Assembly: GCA_937900945.1 (NCBI GenBank)
Contig: CALCGG010000138.1
Location: forward strand, 1 to 49,968
Reading direction: 5' to 3'
DNA: 49,968 nt
Source: an uncultured Sulfurimonas sp.
GTDB taxonomy: Bacteria > Campylobacterota > Campylobacteria > Campylobacterales > Sulfurimonadaceae
The notes below the pieces were generated by a model. That model was not told the origin of the DNA. It saw only the letters and a list, made by a program, of their open reading frames with translations, and searched no databases. How positions within the stretch are numbered: position 1 is the first letter of the stretch; each line of letters starts with the position of its first letter. Of the stretch, positions 25,034-33,376 are shown piece by piece. The position numbers were made by a program, and so were the translations under genes.

Positions 25034-26962
25034 TTATTGAATAAATACATGCGGAACGATAAGTGGATATTTTTTCATTTTTCTGAAAATATGCTTTCTG
25101 ACAACCTGACGAAGATCATTTTCTAAAGCTCTAGGATTTTCAATCAATCCCTCTTTTATATTTAGCAGAAAATGCTCTAAAATATCTTCCATCTCTTTTG
25201 CAAAAAATCTATCCTGCTTGTCCGCAACTATACCAAATGTAGTGACTTTTGGTTTTTCAATCATTTTTCCATGTTGTCCGTCAATCTGAGCAACTAGCAT
25301 AACAATACCATCAGAAGCAAGTTTTTGACGGTCAAGAACTATATCATCTTCTATTTGATGATTATTTTGGTTGTCTATGTAAGTTTTACCAGTTTTTACT
25401 GTTTTAACTTTTCTCATGTACTTAGGAGATATTTCTATCTGTTCACCGTCCGTCATAAGCAAGATGTTCCTCTCTGGAACACCACACAATATACCAGTCT
25501 CTTTGTGTTTCGTTACATGATTATACTCACCATGGATAGGAAGAAAGAACTTAGGATTAACAAGACGGAGCATAAGTTTTTGCTCTTCTATGGAAGCATG
25601 ACCTGATACATGTATATCTTTCTCGGAAACAACTCCAGCACCTGCGCGCTGTAAATGATTTAACATTCCAGAGATTGAACCTTCATTTCCGGGAATAGCA
25701 CGAGAAGAAAGAACAATTAAATCTGTCGGTTTTATCTTAATATGTCTATGTTCACCGATTGACATTCTAAATAGTGCAGAACTTGGCTCACCTTGTGAAC
25801 CTGTCGTTACTATAAGAACTTCCTTGTCATTTAAACGGGAAACTTCATCTGCATCAACAAATATACTTTTTGGAAATTTAATATAATCATACTGCATTGC
25901 GATTTCCAGATTTCTTTCCATTGAACGACCGATTACACATACTTTACGGCCATACTTGACACCATACTGGATAGCCTGATAAACACGGTGAATATTTGAG
26001 CTGAATGTTGATAGTAGAACACGCCCTTCTGCCTTTGCAAAGACTCTGTCAAGAGCTGGTCCAACACTTAATTCTGAACCTGTCGGAGTAGTATTATAAG
26101 AGTTTGTTGAATCACTCATCAAACATAAAACACCTTTTTCTCCATAATGTGCAAGTCTGTGCAAATCTGCTGTATAGCCATCTACCGGTGTATAATCTAT
26201 TTTAAAGTCACCCGTATGGATAACCGTTCCTGCAGCGGTTGTAATTGCTAGTGAAGATGAATCAATAATAGAGTGCGTCATGTGCATCCATTCTATTTCA
26301 AAATCATTCCCAATTTTATAAACTTCTCTTTTTACAATAGGATTGAAATGTTTTCTAAACTCTTTTATGTGATGTTCATCAAATTTATTACCAATCATCG
26401 CCAATGGAAGCGGCGTACCATATATAGGAAATTGCATCTCTTTATAAAGATATGGCATAGCACCGATGTGGTCTTCATGCGCATGAGTGATAATTACTGC
26501 AACTATTTTATGTTTAATCTCACGAATGTAAGAAAAATCAGGTATCAAGATATCTACACCATGCATATCTTCATCTGGAAAACTCATCCCGACATCAACA
26601 AGAATTGCTTCTTTTTCTGTTTCAAAAACAGTGATATTCCCACCAATCTCACCAAGTCCACCAAGTGGAGTTATGCGAATTTTGGCATTTGAGCCTAGGT
26701 CTAATTTATAGTGAGGATTTAATCTTTGCTTGTGAGCTTCTTGATTCTTTGCAACAAATTCTTTTAAATTTTCATCGACTGGCGTTGGTGTACGGCGATT
26801 ACGATTTCTGTTATTTTTATTTGAATTGCTATTTGGTTTAGCTGCTGTAGCTTGTGGATTTGGTCCACGGCTGTTAGTATTTGGTCTTCTGTTATTGTTT
26901 GTATTTGGTTTACGATTTTCCTGAGGGTTAACTGTTTGTGTTCCCTGATTCTCTTCTGCCAT
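25034..26962 (-). CDS. rnj: Ribonuclease J
   Basis: 642 residues, metallo-beta-lactamase/beta-CASP ribonuclease with 5'-3' exonuclease and endonuclease activity, the main RNA-decay enzyme of Campylobacterota, which lack RNase E. The metal motif is THAHEDHIGAMPYL, with GDFKIDYTPVDGY, STFSSNIHRVYQAI (beta-CASP) and HVSGHASIEEQKLMLRLVNPKFFLPIHGEY. Residues 1-60 are an Asn/Pro/Arg/Gln-rich low-complexity tail, as in Helicobacter pylori RNase J, where an N-terminal extension is also present. The ATG lies inside the 3' end of rsmA (35-bp overlap). Confidence 0.95.
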   Translation of the reverse strand: MAEENQGTQTVNPQENRKPNTNNNRRPNTNSRGPNPQATAAKPNSNSNKNNRNRNRRTPTPVDENLKEFVAKNQEAHKQRLNPHYKLDLGSNAKIRITPLGGLGEIGGNITVFETEKEAILVDVGMSFPDEDMHGVDILIPDFSYIREIKHKIVAVIITHAHEDHIGAMPYLYKEMQFPIYGTPLPLAMIGNKFDEHHIKEFRKHFNPIVKREVYKIGNDFEIEWMHMTHSIIDSSSLAITTAAGTVIHTGDFKIDYTPVDGYTADLHRLAHYGEKGVLCLMSDSTNSYNTTPTGSELSVGPALDRVFAKAEGRVLLSTFSSNIHRVYQAIQYGVKYGRKVCVIGRSMERNLEIAMQYDYIKFPKSIFVDADEVSRLNDKEVLIVTTGSQGEPSSALFRMSIGEHRHIKIKPTDLIVLSSRAIPGNEGSISGMLNHLQRAGAGVVSEKDIHVSGHASIEEQKLMLRLVNPKFFLPIHGEYNHVTKHKETGILCGVPERNILLMTDGEQIEISPKYMRKVKTVKTGKTYIDNQNNHQIEDDIVLDRQKLASDGIVMLVAQIDGQHGKMIEKPKVTTFGIVADKQDRFFAKEMEDILEHFLLNIKEGLIENPRALENDLRQVVRKHIFRKMKKYPLIVPHVFIQ

Positions 26963-27743
26963 CCAAACTCCTTGTTATTTTGTAGAGTTGGTGATAGTCG
27001 TGGGCAGAAACTTGATGAGGACGAATCGTTAATGTAAAGTTTAGCTCAACAAAAGCCTCTTGAAGTAAAGTTTTTTCATATACTACTGCTAAATTTTTCA
27101 TAAGAGTTTTCCGAGGTTGCTTAAATGCAACTCTAAGCATATCCTCAAAATTTTCATCGCTTCTATCAGCATTTTTTTGTATCAAAAAAACAGCAGAATC
27201 TATTTTTGGCTGTGGTTCAAATGCAGTTGGGGGAACTCTCACTATTATGTGAGCATTCCCTATACTTTGAGTTATGACACTCAAAGAACCAAATACTTTC
27301 TCACCCTCGTTCGCACAAAATTTTTCTGCTACTTCAAGTTGTACCATTACAAGTATATTTTTACACATTGGATCTGCGAGTGCTTTTAGGATGATATTTG
27401 TTGCTATATAATATGGCAAATTCGCCACTAAATCATACGGCTCATCAACTAGGCTACTCTGCCAAGCTTGTAGAACATCCCCACAATTCATGTGGAGTCG
27501 CTTGGTAGCAATCTCTTCTTTAAATGTACTTTGTAACAGTTTACATAAATCGGTATCTACCTCAAAAGCTTCTACGCTTTTGACATCAACTAAAAATTTA
27601 GTTAAATCACCTAAGCCAGGCCCAATTTCTACTAACTTATTGTTATTATGGGGCATCGCTTCGACGATTTTTCTTAAGACTGTTTCATCTTTTAAGAAAT
27701 TTTGTCCAAATTTCTTCTTAGCTACAACGCTATTTCTATTCAT
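26928..27743 (-). CDS. rsmA: 16S rRNA dimethyladenosine transferase RsmA/KsgA
   Basis: 271 residues. It dimethylates the two adjacent adenines near the 3' end of 16S rRNA during small-subunit assembly. The N terminus AKKKFGQNFLKDETVLRKIV, the SAM motif VEIGPGLGDLTKFL and the catalytic NLPYYIATNIILKAL are all present, as is the C-terminal helical domain with RPHQVSAHDYHQLYK. The final 10-12 residues are hydrophilic and encoded within the overlap with the RNase J gene; the two are translationally linked. Confidence 0.96.
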   Translation of the reverse strand: MNRNSVVAKKKFGQNFLKDETVLRKIVEAMPHNNNKLVEIGPGLGDLTKFLVDVKSVEAFEVDTDLCKLLQSTFKEEIATKRLHMNCGDVLQAWQSSLVDEPYDLVANLPYYIATNIILKALADPMCKNILVMVQLEVAEKFCANEGEKVFGSLSVITQSIGNAHIIVRVPPTAFEPQPKIDSAVFLIQKNADRSDENFEDMLRVAFKQPRKTLMKNLAVVYEKTLLQEAFVELNFTLTIRPHQVSAHDYHQLYKITRSLDGRRESGNTNS

Positions 27744-27831
27744 GGAGGGGAGTGTACCCTATTTTTGCTTACAAGAAGTTAACATCTCTAAGAAATTTCA
27801 GATTTTATTTTAGATGTTTTAATCTTTTATA

Positions 27832-27847
27832 TGTTTCATGTGAAACA
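27832..27847. other. parS-like centromere site 1
   Basis: TGTTTCATGTGAAACA differs from the widely conserved parS core TGTTTCACGTGAAACA at one position. It lies in the gap between divergent rsmA and hisF. Its reverse complement is identical to the site at 31227. ParB binding is inferred from the sequence and from the proximity to dnaA. Confidence 0.7.
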
Positions 27848-27895
27848 TATAGTTATAGACCAAACAGAACAAATCTAAACATAAGCGATAAAGTG

Positions 27896-27901
27896 TATAA
27901 T
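27896..27901 (+). promoter_or_regulatory. Likely -10 element of the hisF operon
   Basis: TATAAT, 32 nt upstream of the hisF ATG, in the gap between divergent rsmA and hisF. Confidence 0.5.
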
Positions 27902-27932
27902 TTCAAATAACTAAATCAAGGTATGCATAACC

Positions 27933-28691
27933 ATGAACTATTTCGCAAAAAGAATCATTCCGTGTCTTGATGTAAAAGATGGACGCGTTGTCAAAGGTGT
28001 CAACTTTGTAGGTTTAAAAGATGCAGGTGACCCCGTTGAAGTTGCAAGACGTTACAACGAAGAGGGTGCTGATGAACTTACATTTTTAGACATTACTGCA
28101 TCAAGCGACAACAGAGATACTATAGTGGATATCGTGGCACAAGTTGCAAGAGAAATTTTTATACCGCTGACTGTTGGCGGAGGAATACGAAAACTAGAAG
28201 ATATTTACAAACTCTTAAATGTTGGCTGCGATAAAGTAAGTGTTAATTCTGCAGCAATAAAAAGACCAGAACTTATAGACGAAGGTGCAAAAAGATTTGG
28301 TTCTCAATGTATCGTGACTGCAATAGATGTTAAAAGAGCAGGGGACAGATACCATGTATTTTTAAATGGCGGCAGAGTGGATACTGGACTCGATGCAGTT
28401 GAGTGGGCAAAAGAAGTTGTAAGTCGTGGAAGCGGTGAGATACTTCTAACATCTATGGATGCAGATGGAACAAAAGCCGGATTTGAGTTAAATATAACTG
28501 AACAAATTTCTCGTGCCGTAAATGTTCCTGTAATCGCTAGTGGTGGAGCTGGAACTATGGAGCATATAAAGGAAGCATTTGAACATGGTGCAGATGCAGC
28601 TCTCGCTGCTAGTATCTTTCATTATAAAGAGATTGATATTATGGACTTAAAGCGCTACCTGCATGATAACAATATTCCAGTGAGGCTTTAA
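27933..28691 (+). CDS. hisF: Imidazole glycerol phosphate synthase cyclase subunit HisF
   Basis: 252 residues, the standard length. HisF is a TIM barrel that, with HisH-derived ammonia, converts PRFAR to imidazole glycerol phosphate and AICAR in histidine synthesis. The catalytic aspartates are in [18 protein letters not shown] (Asp11 region) and [15 protein letters not shown] (Asp130 region); [12 protein letters not shown] and [13 protein letters not shown] are the two phosphate-binding half-barrel loops. It is the first gene of an operon with a nucleoside-phosphorylase-like gene, rlmN and a small membrane peptide; the stop shares one base with the next ATG. Confidence 0.97.
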   Translation: MNYFAKRIIPCLDVKDGRVVKGVNFVGLKDAGDPVEVARRYNEEGADELTFLDITASSDNRDTIVDIVAQVAREIFIPLTVGGGIRKLEDIYKLLNVGCDKVSVNSAAIKRPELIDEGAKRFGSQCIVTAIDVKRAGDRYHVFLNGGRVDTGLDAVEWAKEVVSRGSGEILLTSMDADGTKAGFELNITEQISRAVNVPVIASGGAGTMEHIKEAFEHGADAALAASIFHYKEIDIMDLKRYLHDNNIPVRL

Positions 28692-29233
28692 TGATAATCT
28701 GTGCTGGAAATAACGAAACATTCGATTTTGCGCAACCTATGGGAATAGGGCTTATTGAAACTGCAATGAACTTAACAAGACTTTGTTTGTTTGATAAACC
28801 TGAATTTTTACTTTTTGTAGGTTCAGCCGGTAGCTATGGAAATCATAAAATATTTGATATTATTGAATCAAAAACAGCTTCGAATATTGAACTTTCTTTT
28901 TTAAACGGTGACGCATACACACCATTAGATAATGTAATTTCTACTAACACAACTAACAAAAAAGAGACTATAGTAAATTCCTCTAACTACATTTCAACGA
29001 ATCAGGAGTTGTCAGAAAAGTTCTTAAATCTAGGCATTGGGATAGAGAATATGGAGTTTTTTTCTGTATTGAAAGTAGCTCAGGAATTTAATATTCCAGC
29101 TGGCGGAGTTTTTTGTATAACAAACTATACTAACAAAAATGCTCACGAAGATTTTTTAAAGAATCATGAAAAAGCAAAAGAGCTCTTAAGCGTACATGTG
29201 AAAACTAGAATCAAGGAACTTACCACAAGATGA
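28691..29233 (+). CDS. Short nucleoside phosphorylase-like protein
   Basis: 180 residues, related to the PNP/MTA nucleosidase superfamily: FVGSAGSYG fits the phosphate/ribose-binding glycine segment, IENMEFFSVLKVAQEFNIPAGGVFCITNY fits the family ENME/MEG ribose-binding strand with the following F-VAxxxGIP-----ITD. The Asp of the usual D-N or D-A base-binding end appears as Asn (TNYTN). It is about 50 residues shorter than typical members, so substrate and even activity are uncertain. Its ATG overlaps hisF by one base and its stop overlaps rlmN by 4 bp. Confidence 0.7.
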   Translation: MIICAGNNETFDFAQPMGIGLIETAMNLTRLCLFDKPEFLLFVGSAGSYGNHKIFDIIESKTASNIELSFLNGDAYTPLDNVISTNTTNKKETIVNSSNYISTNQELSEKFLNLGIGIENMEFFSVLKVAQEFNIPAGGVFCITNYTNKNAHEDFLKNHEKAKELLSVHVKTRIKELTTR

Positions 29234-30306
29234 ATGAACCAAAGCCTTCACTACTTGACTTCACACAAACAGAATTACTAACACTGATAAAACCTAGTTT
29301 TAGAGCAAAACAGATTTATGGTTGGCTATATCACCAATACGTAGAAAGCTATGAAGATATGAAAAATATTCCAAAAGCTCTCAAAGAAGAATTAGCCCAA
29401 AAGTATATTGTCAATCCTATGAAAATAGTTAAAAAAGAGATTTCAACTGATGGAACTATAAAGTATCTTTTTGAACTTCAAGACGGAAAAACAATTGAAG
29501 CCGTTTGGCTCAAGATGAAAAATGAAGAAATTGATTGTGATGGAAATATAGTTCATGAAGCAAAATATACTATTTGTGTTTCAACACAAGTTGGATGCAA
29601 AGTAGGGTGCTCATTTTGTTTAACTGCCAAAGGTGGCTTTACAAGAGACTTAACCGCTGGAGAAATAGTGGCTCAAGTAGTAAATCTAAAAAGAGATAAT
29701 GAGCACAAACACAACAGAATGATAAACATAGTTTATATGGGTATGGGTGAACCGCTTGACAATCTAAACAATCTTGCAAAAGCAATAGAGATATTTAAAG
29801 AAGAAGAGGGGCTTTGTATAAGTGGCAAGCGTCAAACAGTATCTACAAGCGGATTAAGCAACAAGATAGACAGACTGGGAGAGATGGACTTAGGTGTTCA
29901 TATTGCCATCTCTCTCCACGCTGTTGATGATGAACTTAGAACTGAACTTATTCCAATGAATAAAGCACATAACATCTCATCAATTATAGAAGCTGTAAAA
30001 CGCTTTCCGATTGACACTAGAAAACGAGTTATGTTTGAGTATCTTGTTATAAAAAATAAAAATGATGATATCGCCTCTGCTAAAAAGCTAGTGAAGCTTT
30101 TAACAGGTATTAAAGCAAAAGTAAATCTTATCTATTTTAATCCGTATCCAGGAACAACCTATGATAGACCAACCAGGGCTGATATGGTAGCTTTCCAAGA
30201 ATATTTGGTTAATCATGGTTTGTTATGTACAATACGCGATTCAAAGGGCATAGACATTAGTGCTGCATGTGGACAATTAAAAGAACAGACTGAGAGGGAA
30301 TTATAA
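29230..30306 (+). CDS. rlmN: Dual-specificity 23S rRNA/tRNA m2A methyltransferase RlmN
   Basis: 358 residues. It is a radical SAM enzyme methylating C2 of A2503 in 23S rRNA and A37 of some tRNAs. The radical SAM motif is CKVGCSFC, preceded by ICVSTQVG; YMGMGEPLDNLNNLAKAI, TVSTSGLSNKI and the catalytic Cys near the end (DISAACGQL) are present. ATGA overlap with the preceding gene and a 1-base overlap with the following peptide gene show tight coupling. Confidence 0.96.
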   Translation: MNEPKPSLLDFTQTELLTLIKPSFRAKQIYGWLYHQYVESYEDMKNIPKALKEELAQKYIVNPMKIVKKEISTDGTIKYLFELQDGKTIEAVWLKMKNEEIDCDGNIVHEAKYTICVSTQVGCKVGCSFCLTAKGGFTRDLTAGEIVAQVVNLKRDNEHKHNRMINIVYMGMGEPLDNLNNLAKAIEIFKEEEGLCISGKRQTVSTSGLSNKIDRLGEMDLGVHIAISLHAVDDELRTELIPMNKAHNISSIIEAVKRFPIDTRKRVMFEYLVIKNKNDDIASAKKLVKLLTGIKAKVNLIYFNPYPGTTYDRPTRADMVAFQEYLVNHGLLCTIRDSKGIDISAACGQLKEQTEREL

Positions 30307-30401
30307 TGAGCGGAGTAGATATTTTTGAGATTGTTTTTTTAGTAATAGTTTTTTTAGTTGGTGTTATTGGATTTGTAAAAGTTGCTTCAAAAGATGATTA
30401 A
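30306..30401 (+). CDS. 31-residue single-span membrane peptide
   Basis: An open frame starting on the last base of the rlmN stop codon (TAATG). It encodes MSGVDIFEIVFLVIVFLVGV followed by IGFVKVASKDD, one hydrophobic helix with a lysine-containing C-terminal tail. The upstream GAGGGAATTAT inside rlmN can serve as ribosome site. There is no further support such as homologues, so it is a candidate only. Confidence 0.55.
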   Translation: MSGVDIFEIVFLVIVFLVGVIGFVKVASKDD

Positions 30402-30439
30402 AAGATAGAATACAATTTAAAGTAGTATTGTTTGCCCCG

Positions 30440-30483
30440 AGTCAAAAAAAGCTAAACGACCAACACACCAGGGAGGTCGTTTA
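30440..30483 (-). terminator. Minus-strand intrinsic terminator
   Basis: TAAACGACC and GGTCGTTTA form a 9-bp stem with a 13-nt loop; read on the minus strand it is followed by AGC and seven T. No annotated minus-strand gene ends within 500 bp, the nearest being the pseudouridine synthase at 31013. Confidence 0.55.
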
Positions 30484-30744
30484 TGCATGTAATAATACCT
30501 TAGTTTTCTTATATAAAAATAACAAAACTTCTCAAAAATTATTTCACAAGAAAATCATTCAATAAAAATAAAAGATTCTTTTCTTATCAAAAAAAATTAC
30601 AAATTTAGCCAAAGTGTGTAGTATTCACACATTGTGATAAGCTGTGAATAACATTGCACTACATAAAGGTAAATTTGAATATTCTTTTCTTTATTAAGAA
30701 TTATTTTATATAAATTTGGCATAAAAAATATTATCATTTATTTT

Positions 30745-30766
30745 GCTAAAAACCCCTAAAATAGGG
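30745..30766 (-). terminator. Possible minus-strand terminator
   Basis: CCCTA-TTT-TAGGG on the minus strand followed by GTTTTT. The short 5-bp stem makes it a weak candidate; it could end the transcript of the pseudouridine synthase gene. Confidence 0.35.
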
Positions 30767-30929
30767 CTTATAGATAGATTATTAGCTTAGATTATTTTAA
30801 TTGTCATCATAAGTAATTTAAATAAAAAGTTATTCACAGTAAAATATTATGAAGAGTTCAAAACAACGGCTAAATAATAAAGCATAAATATCTTGCATGT
30901 GAAAAAAAGTTTTTCACATATACTATTGG

Positions 30930-30969
30930 AATTTCTATAAATGTTTCATATGAAACATTTATAGAAATT
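30930..30969. repeat. Perfect 40-bp palindrome with parS-like core
   Basis: Each base from 30930 to 30949 pairs with 30969 to 30950 without mismatch or loop. The central 16 bp, TGTTTCATATGAAACA (30942-30957), differ from the parS core at two positions. It lies 44 nt beyond the stop of the minus-strand pseudouridine synthase gene. It may be a ParB site, a transcription stop, or both. Confidence 0.75.
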
Positions 30970-31012
30970 TATTAAAAGAATAACTGGATTTTTTGCATAA
31001 CTTTTTTATTTA

Positions 31013-31921
31013 TTAATACATGCTTTCAAAACAAATTTTCTCAAAATCAATTTTACTTTTTATATGATACTTTTCATTATAAAGTTCAAACTCTAATTCA
31101 TTTGCATGAAGCAACAATCTCTTTGCACCACTTAGTTCTATTCTTATTTTATCATCCAACTCTCTGTCTAAAAATCTGATAATGTTTTCTTCACTCTGTC
31201 CATAAATAGGATCGCCTACTATTGGATGTTTCACATGAAACAAATGAACCCTAATTTGATGTTGTCTTCCTGTGTATGGAGAGCACTCTACTAAAGTCAT
31301 ATCCACCTCTGGAAAATACTTTAAAGGTTTAAAATCTGTTTTAGATGCTTTACCGGTTTCATGAACTTTTACAACCATCCTGACAATAGCACTATCATCT
31401 TGTGCTCTTAGAAGTGGAGCTTCAACACACATGTTCTTTTTAAACTCTCCGTGGACCAGTGCTAGATATTTCTTTTTCATATCCCGTTCTTGAAACATCA
31501 TCTTGATATCTCGTTCACTTTCTTTATTTCTAGCACATAAAACCAACCCGCTTGTCTCTTGATCAATCCTATGAGCTATGTTGGCATCTCTTCCAAACTG
31601 ATATCTTAGTTCATCTATAAGAGAGTAGGGAGTATTTCTATTTTGTGGGTGGATAAGAACTCCGCTTGGTTTATCAAATAAAACGAATTCATCATATACG
31701 GCAGTTGGAACTAAACCTTTTGTAATCGGTTTAAAATAGATAAATTCAAACTCACCCTCTATTTCACCGGCAGTTCTTGTCATAGCAACTCCATCAACAA
31801 AAAGCCTCCCTTTAGCTATAAGCCTTTGAGCTTCTTTTTGAGTATAATCCAATTCTTTTATGAGATACAAAAAAGCTTTCTGCTTTTTCTCAGCATACAT
31901 TTTCTTTAAAACAAATGGCAA
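31013..31921 (-). CDS. RluA-family pseudouridine synthase
   Basis: 302 residues. An N-terminal S4-like RNA-binding domain (about 10-70; KEAQRLIAKGRLFVDGV) is followed by the catalytic domain with ANIAHRIDQETSGLVLCARN, in which the Asp is the nucleophile, and YTGRQHQIRVHLFHVKHPIVGDPIYG. It modifies U to pseudouridine in 23S rRNA or tRNA; which position cannot be told from sequence. The parS-like site 3 lies within codons for FHVKH. Monocistronic, transcribed away from purB. Confidence 0.9.
   Translation of the reverse strand: MPFVLKKMYAEKKQKAFLYLIKELDYTQKEAQRLIAKGRLFVDGVAMTRTAGEIEGEFEFIYFKPITKGLVPTAVYDEFVLFDKPSGVLIHPQNRNTPYSLIDELRYQFGRDANIAHRIDQETSGLVLCARNKESERDIKMMFQERDMKKKYLALVHGEFKKNMCVEAPLLRAQDDSAIVRMVVKVHETGKASKTDFKPLKYFPEVDMTLVECSPYTGRQHQIRVHLFHVKHPIVGDPIYGQSEENIIRFLDRELDDKIRIELSGAKRLLLHANELEFELYNEKYHIKSKIDFEKICFESMY
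31227..31242. other. parS-like centromere site 3 (inside coding sequence)
   Basis: TGTTTCACATGAAACA, the exact reverse complement of the site at 27832, within the pseudouridine synthase gene. It differs from the general parS core at one position. Confidence 0.65.
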
Positions 31922-32022
31922 AATTTAAACCCTTTTTTACAATAAATTATGTAGAATAAATAACTTTAATAATTGTGAATTTTAACATAAATAATCAATA
32001 TAAAAATCATAAGGGAGCATGA

Positions 32023-33351
32023 ATGATCGAAAGATACTCTAGAGAAGAGATGAGTTCGAAATGGACTATGCAGGCAAAATATCAAGCTTGGCTAGACGTA
32101 GAAAAAGCTGTTGTAAAGGCTTGGGCAAAACTAGGTAAGATTCCACAAGATGACGCCGACAAGATTATAAAAAATGCAGGTTTTAACATAGAGAGAATAG
32201 ACGAGATAGAGGCAGTGACTCGCCATGACCTCATAGCGTTTACAACTAGTGTTTCTGAAACACTCGGAAGCGAATCAAGATGGTTCCATTACGGAATGAC
32301 AAGCAGTGATACAGTTGATACTGCAGTAGCGCTTCAGATGAAATCTTCTCTAGAATTGGTTATAGAAGATGTGAAGATGCTTATGGAATCGATTAAGAAA
32401 AGAGCTATGGAACACAAGATGACTCTTATGGTTGGAAGAAGCCATGGCATACATGGTGAGCCAATAACATTTGGTTTAGTGTTAGCTGTTTGGTATGATG
32501 AGATGGCTAGACATTTAGAAAACTTAGAACAAACACTTGTTGTCATAAGTGTCGGACAAGTGAGTGGTGCAATGGGTAACTTTGCACATGCTCCTCTAGA
32601 ACTTGAGGAGCTTACATGTGAAGAGCTAGGTCTAAAACCGGCTCCGGCATCTAACCAAGTTATTCAGCGTGATAGATATGCCAGACTTGCTACTGCATTG
32701 GCATTAATGGCAAGCTCTATTGAGAAGTTTGCTGTTCAGGTTCGTCACTGGCAAAGAACTGAAGTTTATGAATGTGAAGAGTATTTTGCAAAAGGACAAA
32801 AAGGCTCATCTGCAATGCCTCATAAAAGAAACCCTATCCTAACAGAAAACATAACTGGTTTGGCTAGAATGATTAGAGCGTATGCTGTTCCCGCTATGGA
32901 AAACGTAGCTCTTTGGCATGAAAGAGATATCAGTCATTCATCAACTGAAAGATTCTGGCTACCGGATAGTTTTATAACAACTGACTTCATGTTACACCGC
33001 ATGAACAATGTAATAGCTAACCTAACAGTGTATCCTGAGAATATGATGAAAAATCTAAATCTGACCGGCGGACTTGTTTTCTCTCAAAGAGTTTTACTTG
33101 AACTTCCACTTCAAGGTGTAAGTCGTGAAGATGCTTATCGCATAGTACAAAGAAATGCTATGAAAGTTTGGGAAGAGATACAACAAGGCAAACCAACCAC
33201 AAATGAAAATGGAGAAAGTTTATATCTAAACCATTTGTTGGCAGATGAAGAGTTAAGAAATTCATTAAGCGAAAAACAGATTAGAGAATGTTTTAACTAT
33301 GACTACTATACTAAAAATGTAGATAAAATTTTTGCAAGAGTATTTAAATAA
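32023..33351 (+). CDS. purB: Adenylosuccinate lyase
   Basis: 442 residues. PurB cleaves SAICAR to AICAR and adenylosuccinate to AMP, both releasing fumarate. The fumarase/aspartase signature GQKGSSAMPHKRNP and the N-terminal MIERYSREEMSSKWTMQAKYQAWLDVE are diagnostic, as are TSSDTVDTA and the catalytic His in GRSHGIHGEP. AGGGAG 7-8 nt before the ATG is a good ribosome site. nrdA follows after 25 nt, so the two probably share a transcript. Confidence 0.97.
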   Translation: MIERYSREEMSSKWTMQAKYQAWLDVEKAVVKAWAKLGKIPQDDADKIIKNAGFNIERIDEIEAVTRHDLIAFTTSVSETLGSESRWFHYGMTSSDTVDTAVALQMKSSLELVIEDVKMLMESIKKRAMEHKMTLMVGRSHGIHGEPITFGLVLAVWYDEMARHLENLEQTLVVISVGQVSGAMGNFAHAPLELEELTCEELGLKPAPASNQVIQRDRYARLATALALMASSIEKFAVQVRHWQRTEVYECEEYFAKGQKGSSAMPHKRNPILTENITGLARMIRAYAVPAMENVALWHERDISHSSTERFWLPDSFITTDFMLHRMNNVIANLTVYPENMMKNLNLTGGLVFSQRVLLELPLQGVSREDAYRIVQRNAMKVWEEIQQGKPTTNENGESLYLNHLLADEELRNSLSEKQIRECFNYDYYTKNVDKIFARVFK

Positions 33352-33376
33352 AAATCCATTAAAGAAGAAGTAGATA

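Larger units (their letters stand above)
30402..31012. other. 611-bp AT-rich intergenic region with DnaA-box-like sites and a palindrome
   Basis: No gene could be supported. Perfect TTATTCACA-type boxes are at 30643-30651 (minus) and 30830-30838 (plus), with one-mismatch forms at 30621-30629 and 30910-30918. Two minus-strand hairpins followed by U runs (30440-30483 and 30745-30766) and a 40-bp palindrome at 30930-30969 are listed separately. The arrangement looks like a control or origin-associated region, about 7 kb from dnaA. Confidence 0.5.

Noticed and set aside
30417-30488. A 23-codon minus-strand frame running through the hairpin at 30440-30483, beginning MHKRPPWCVGRLAFF
   Set aside because: It is encoded mostly by the terminator stem and its U run, and has only a weak ribosome site; chance reading of a terminator is more likely.
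30471-30504. GGGAGG followed by ATG and six codons on the plus strand (possible leader peptide)
   Set aside because: Six codons with no downstream plus-strand gene to regulate; the ribosome-like site is part of the terminator stem.
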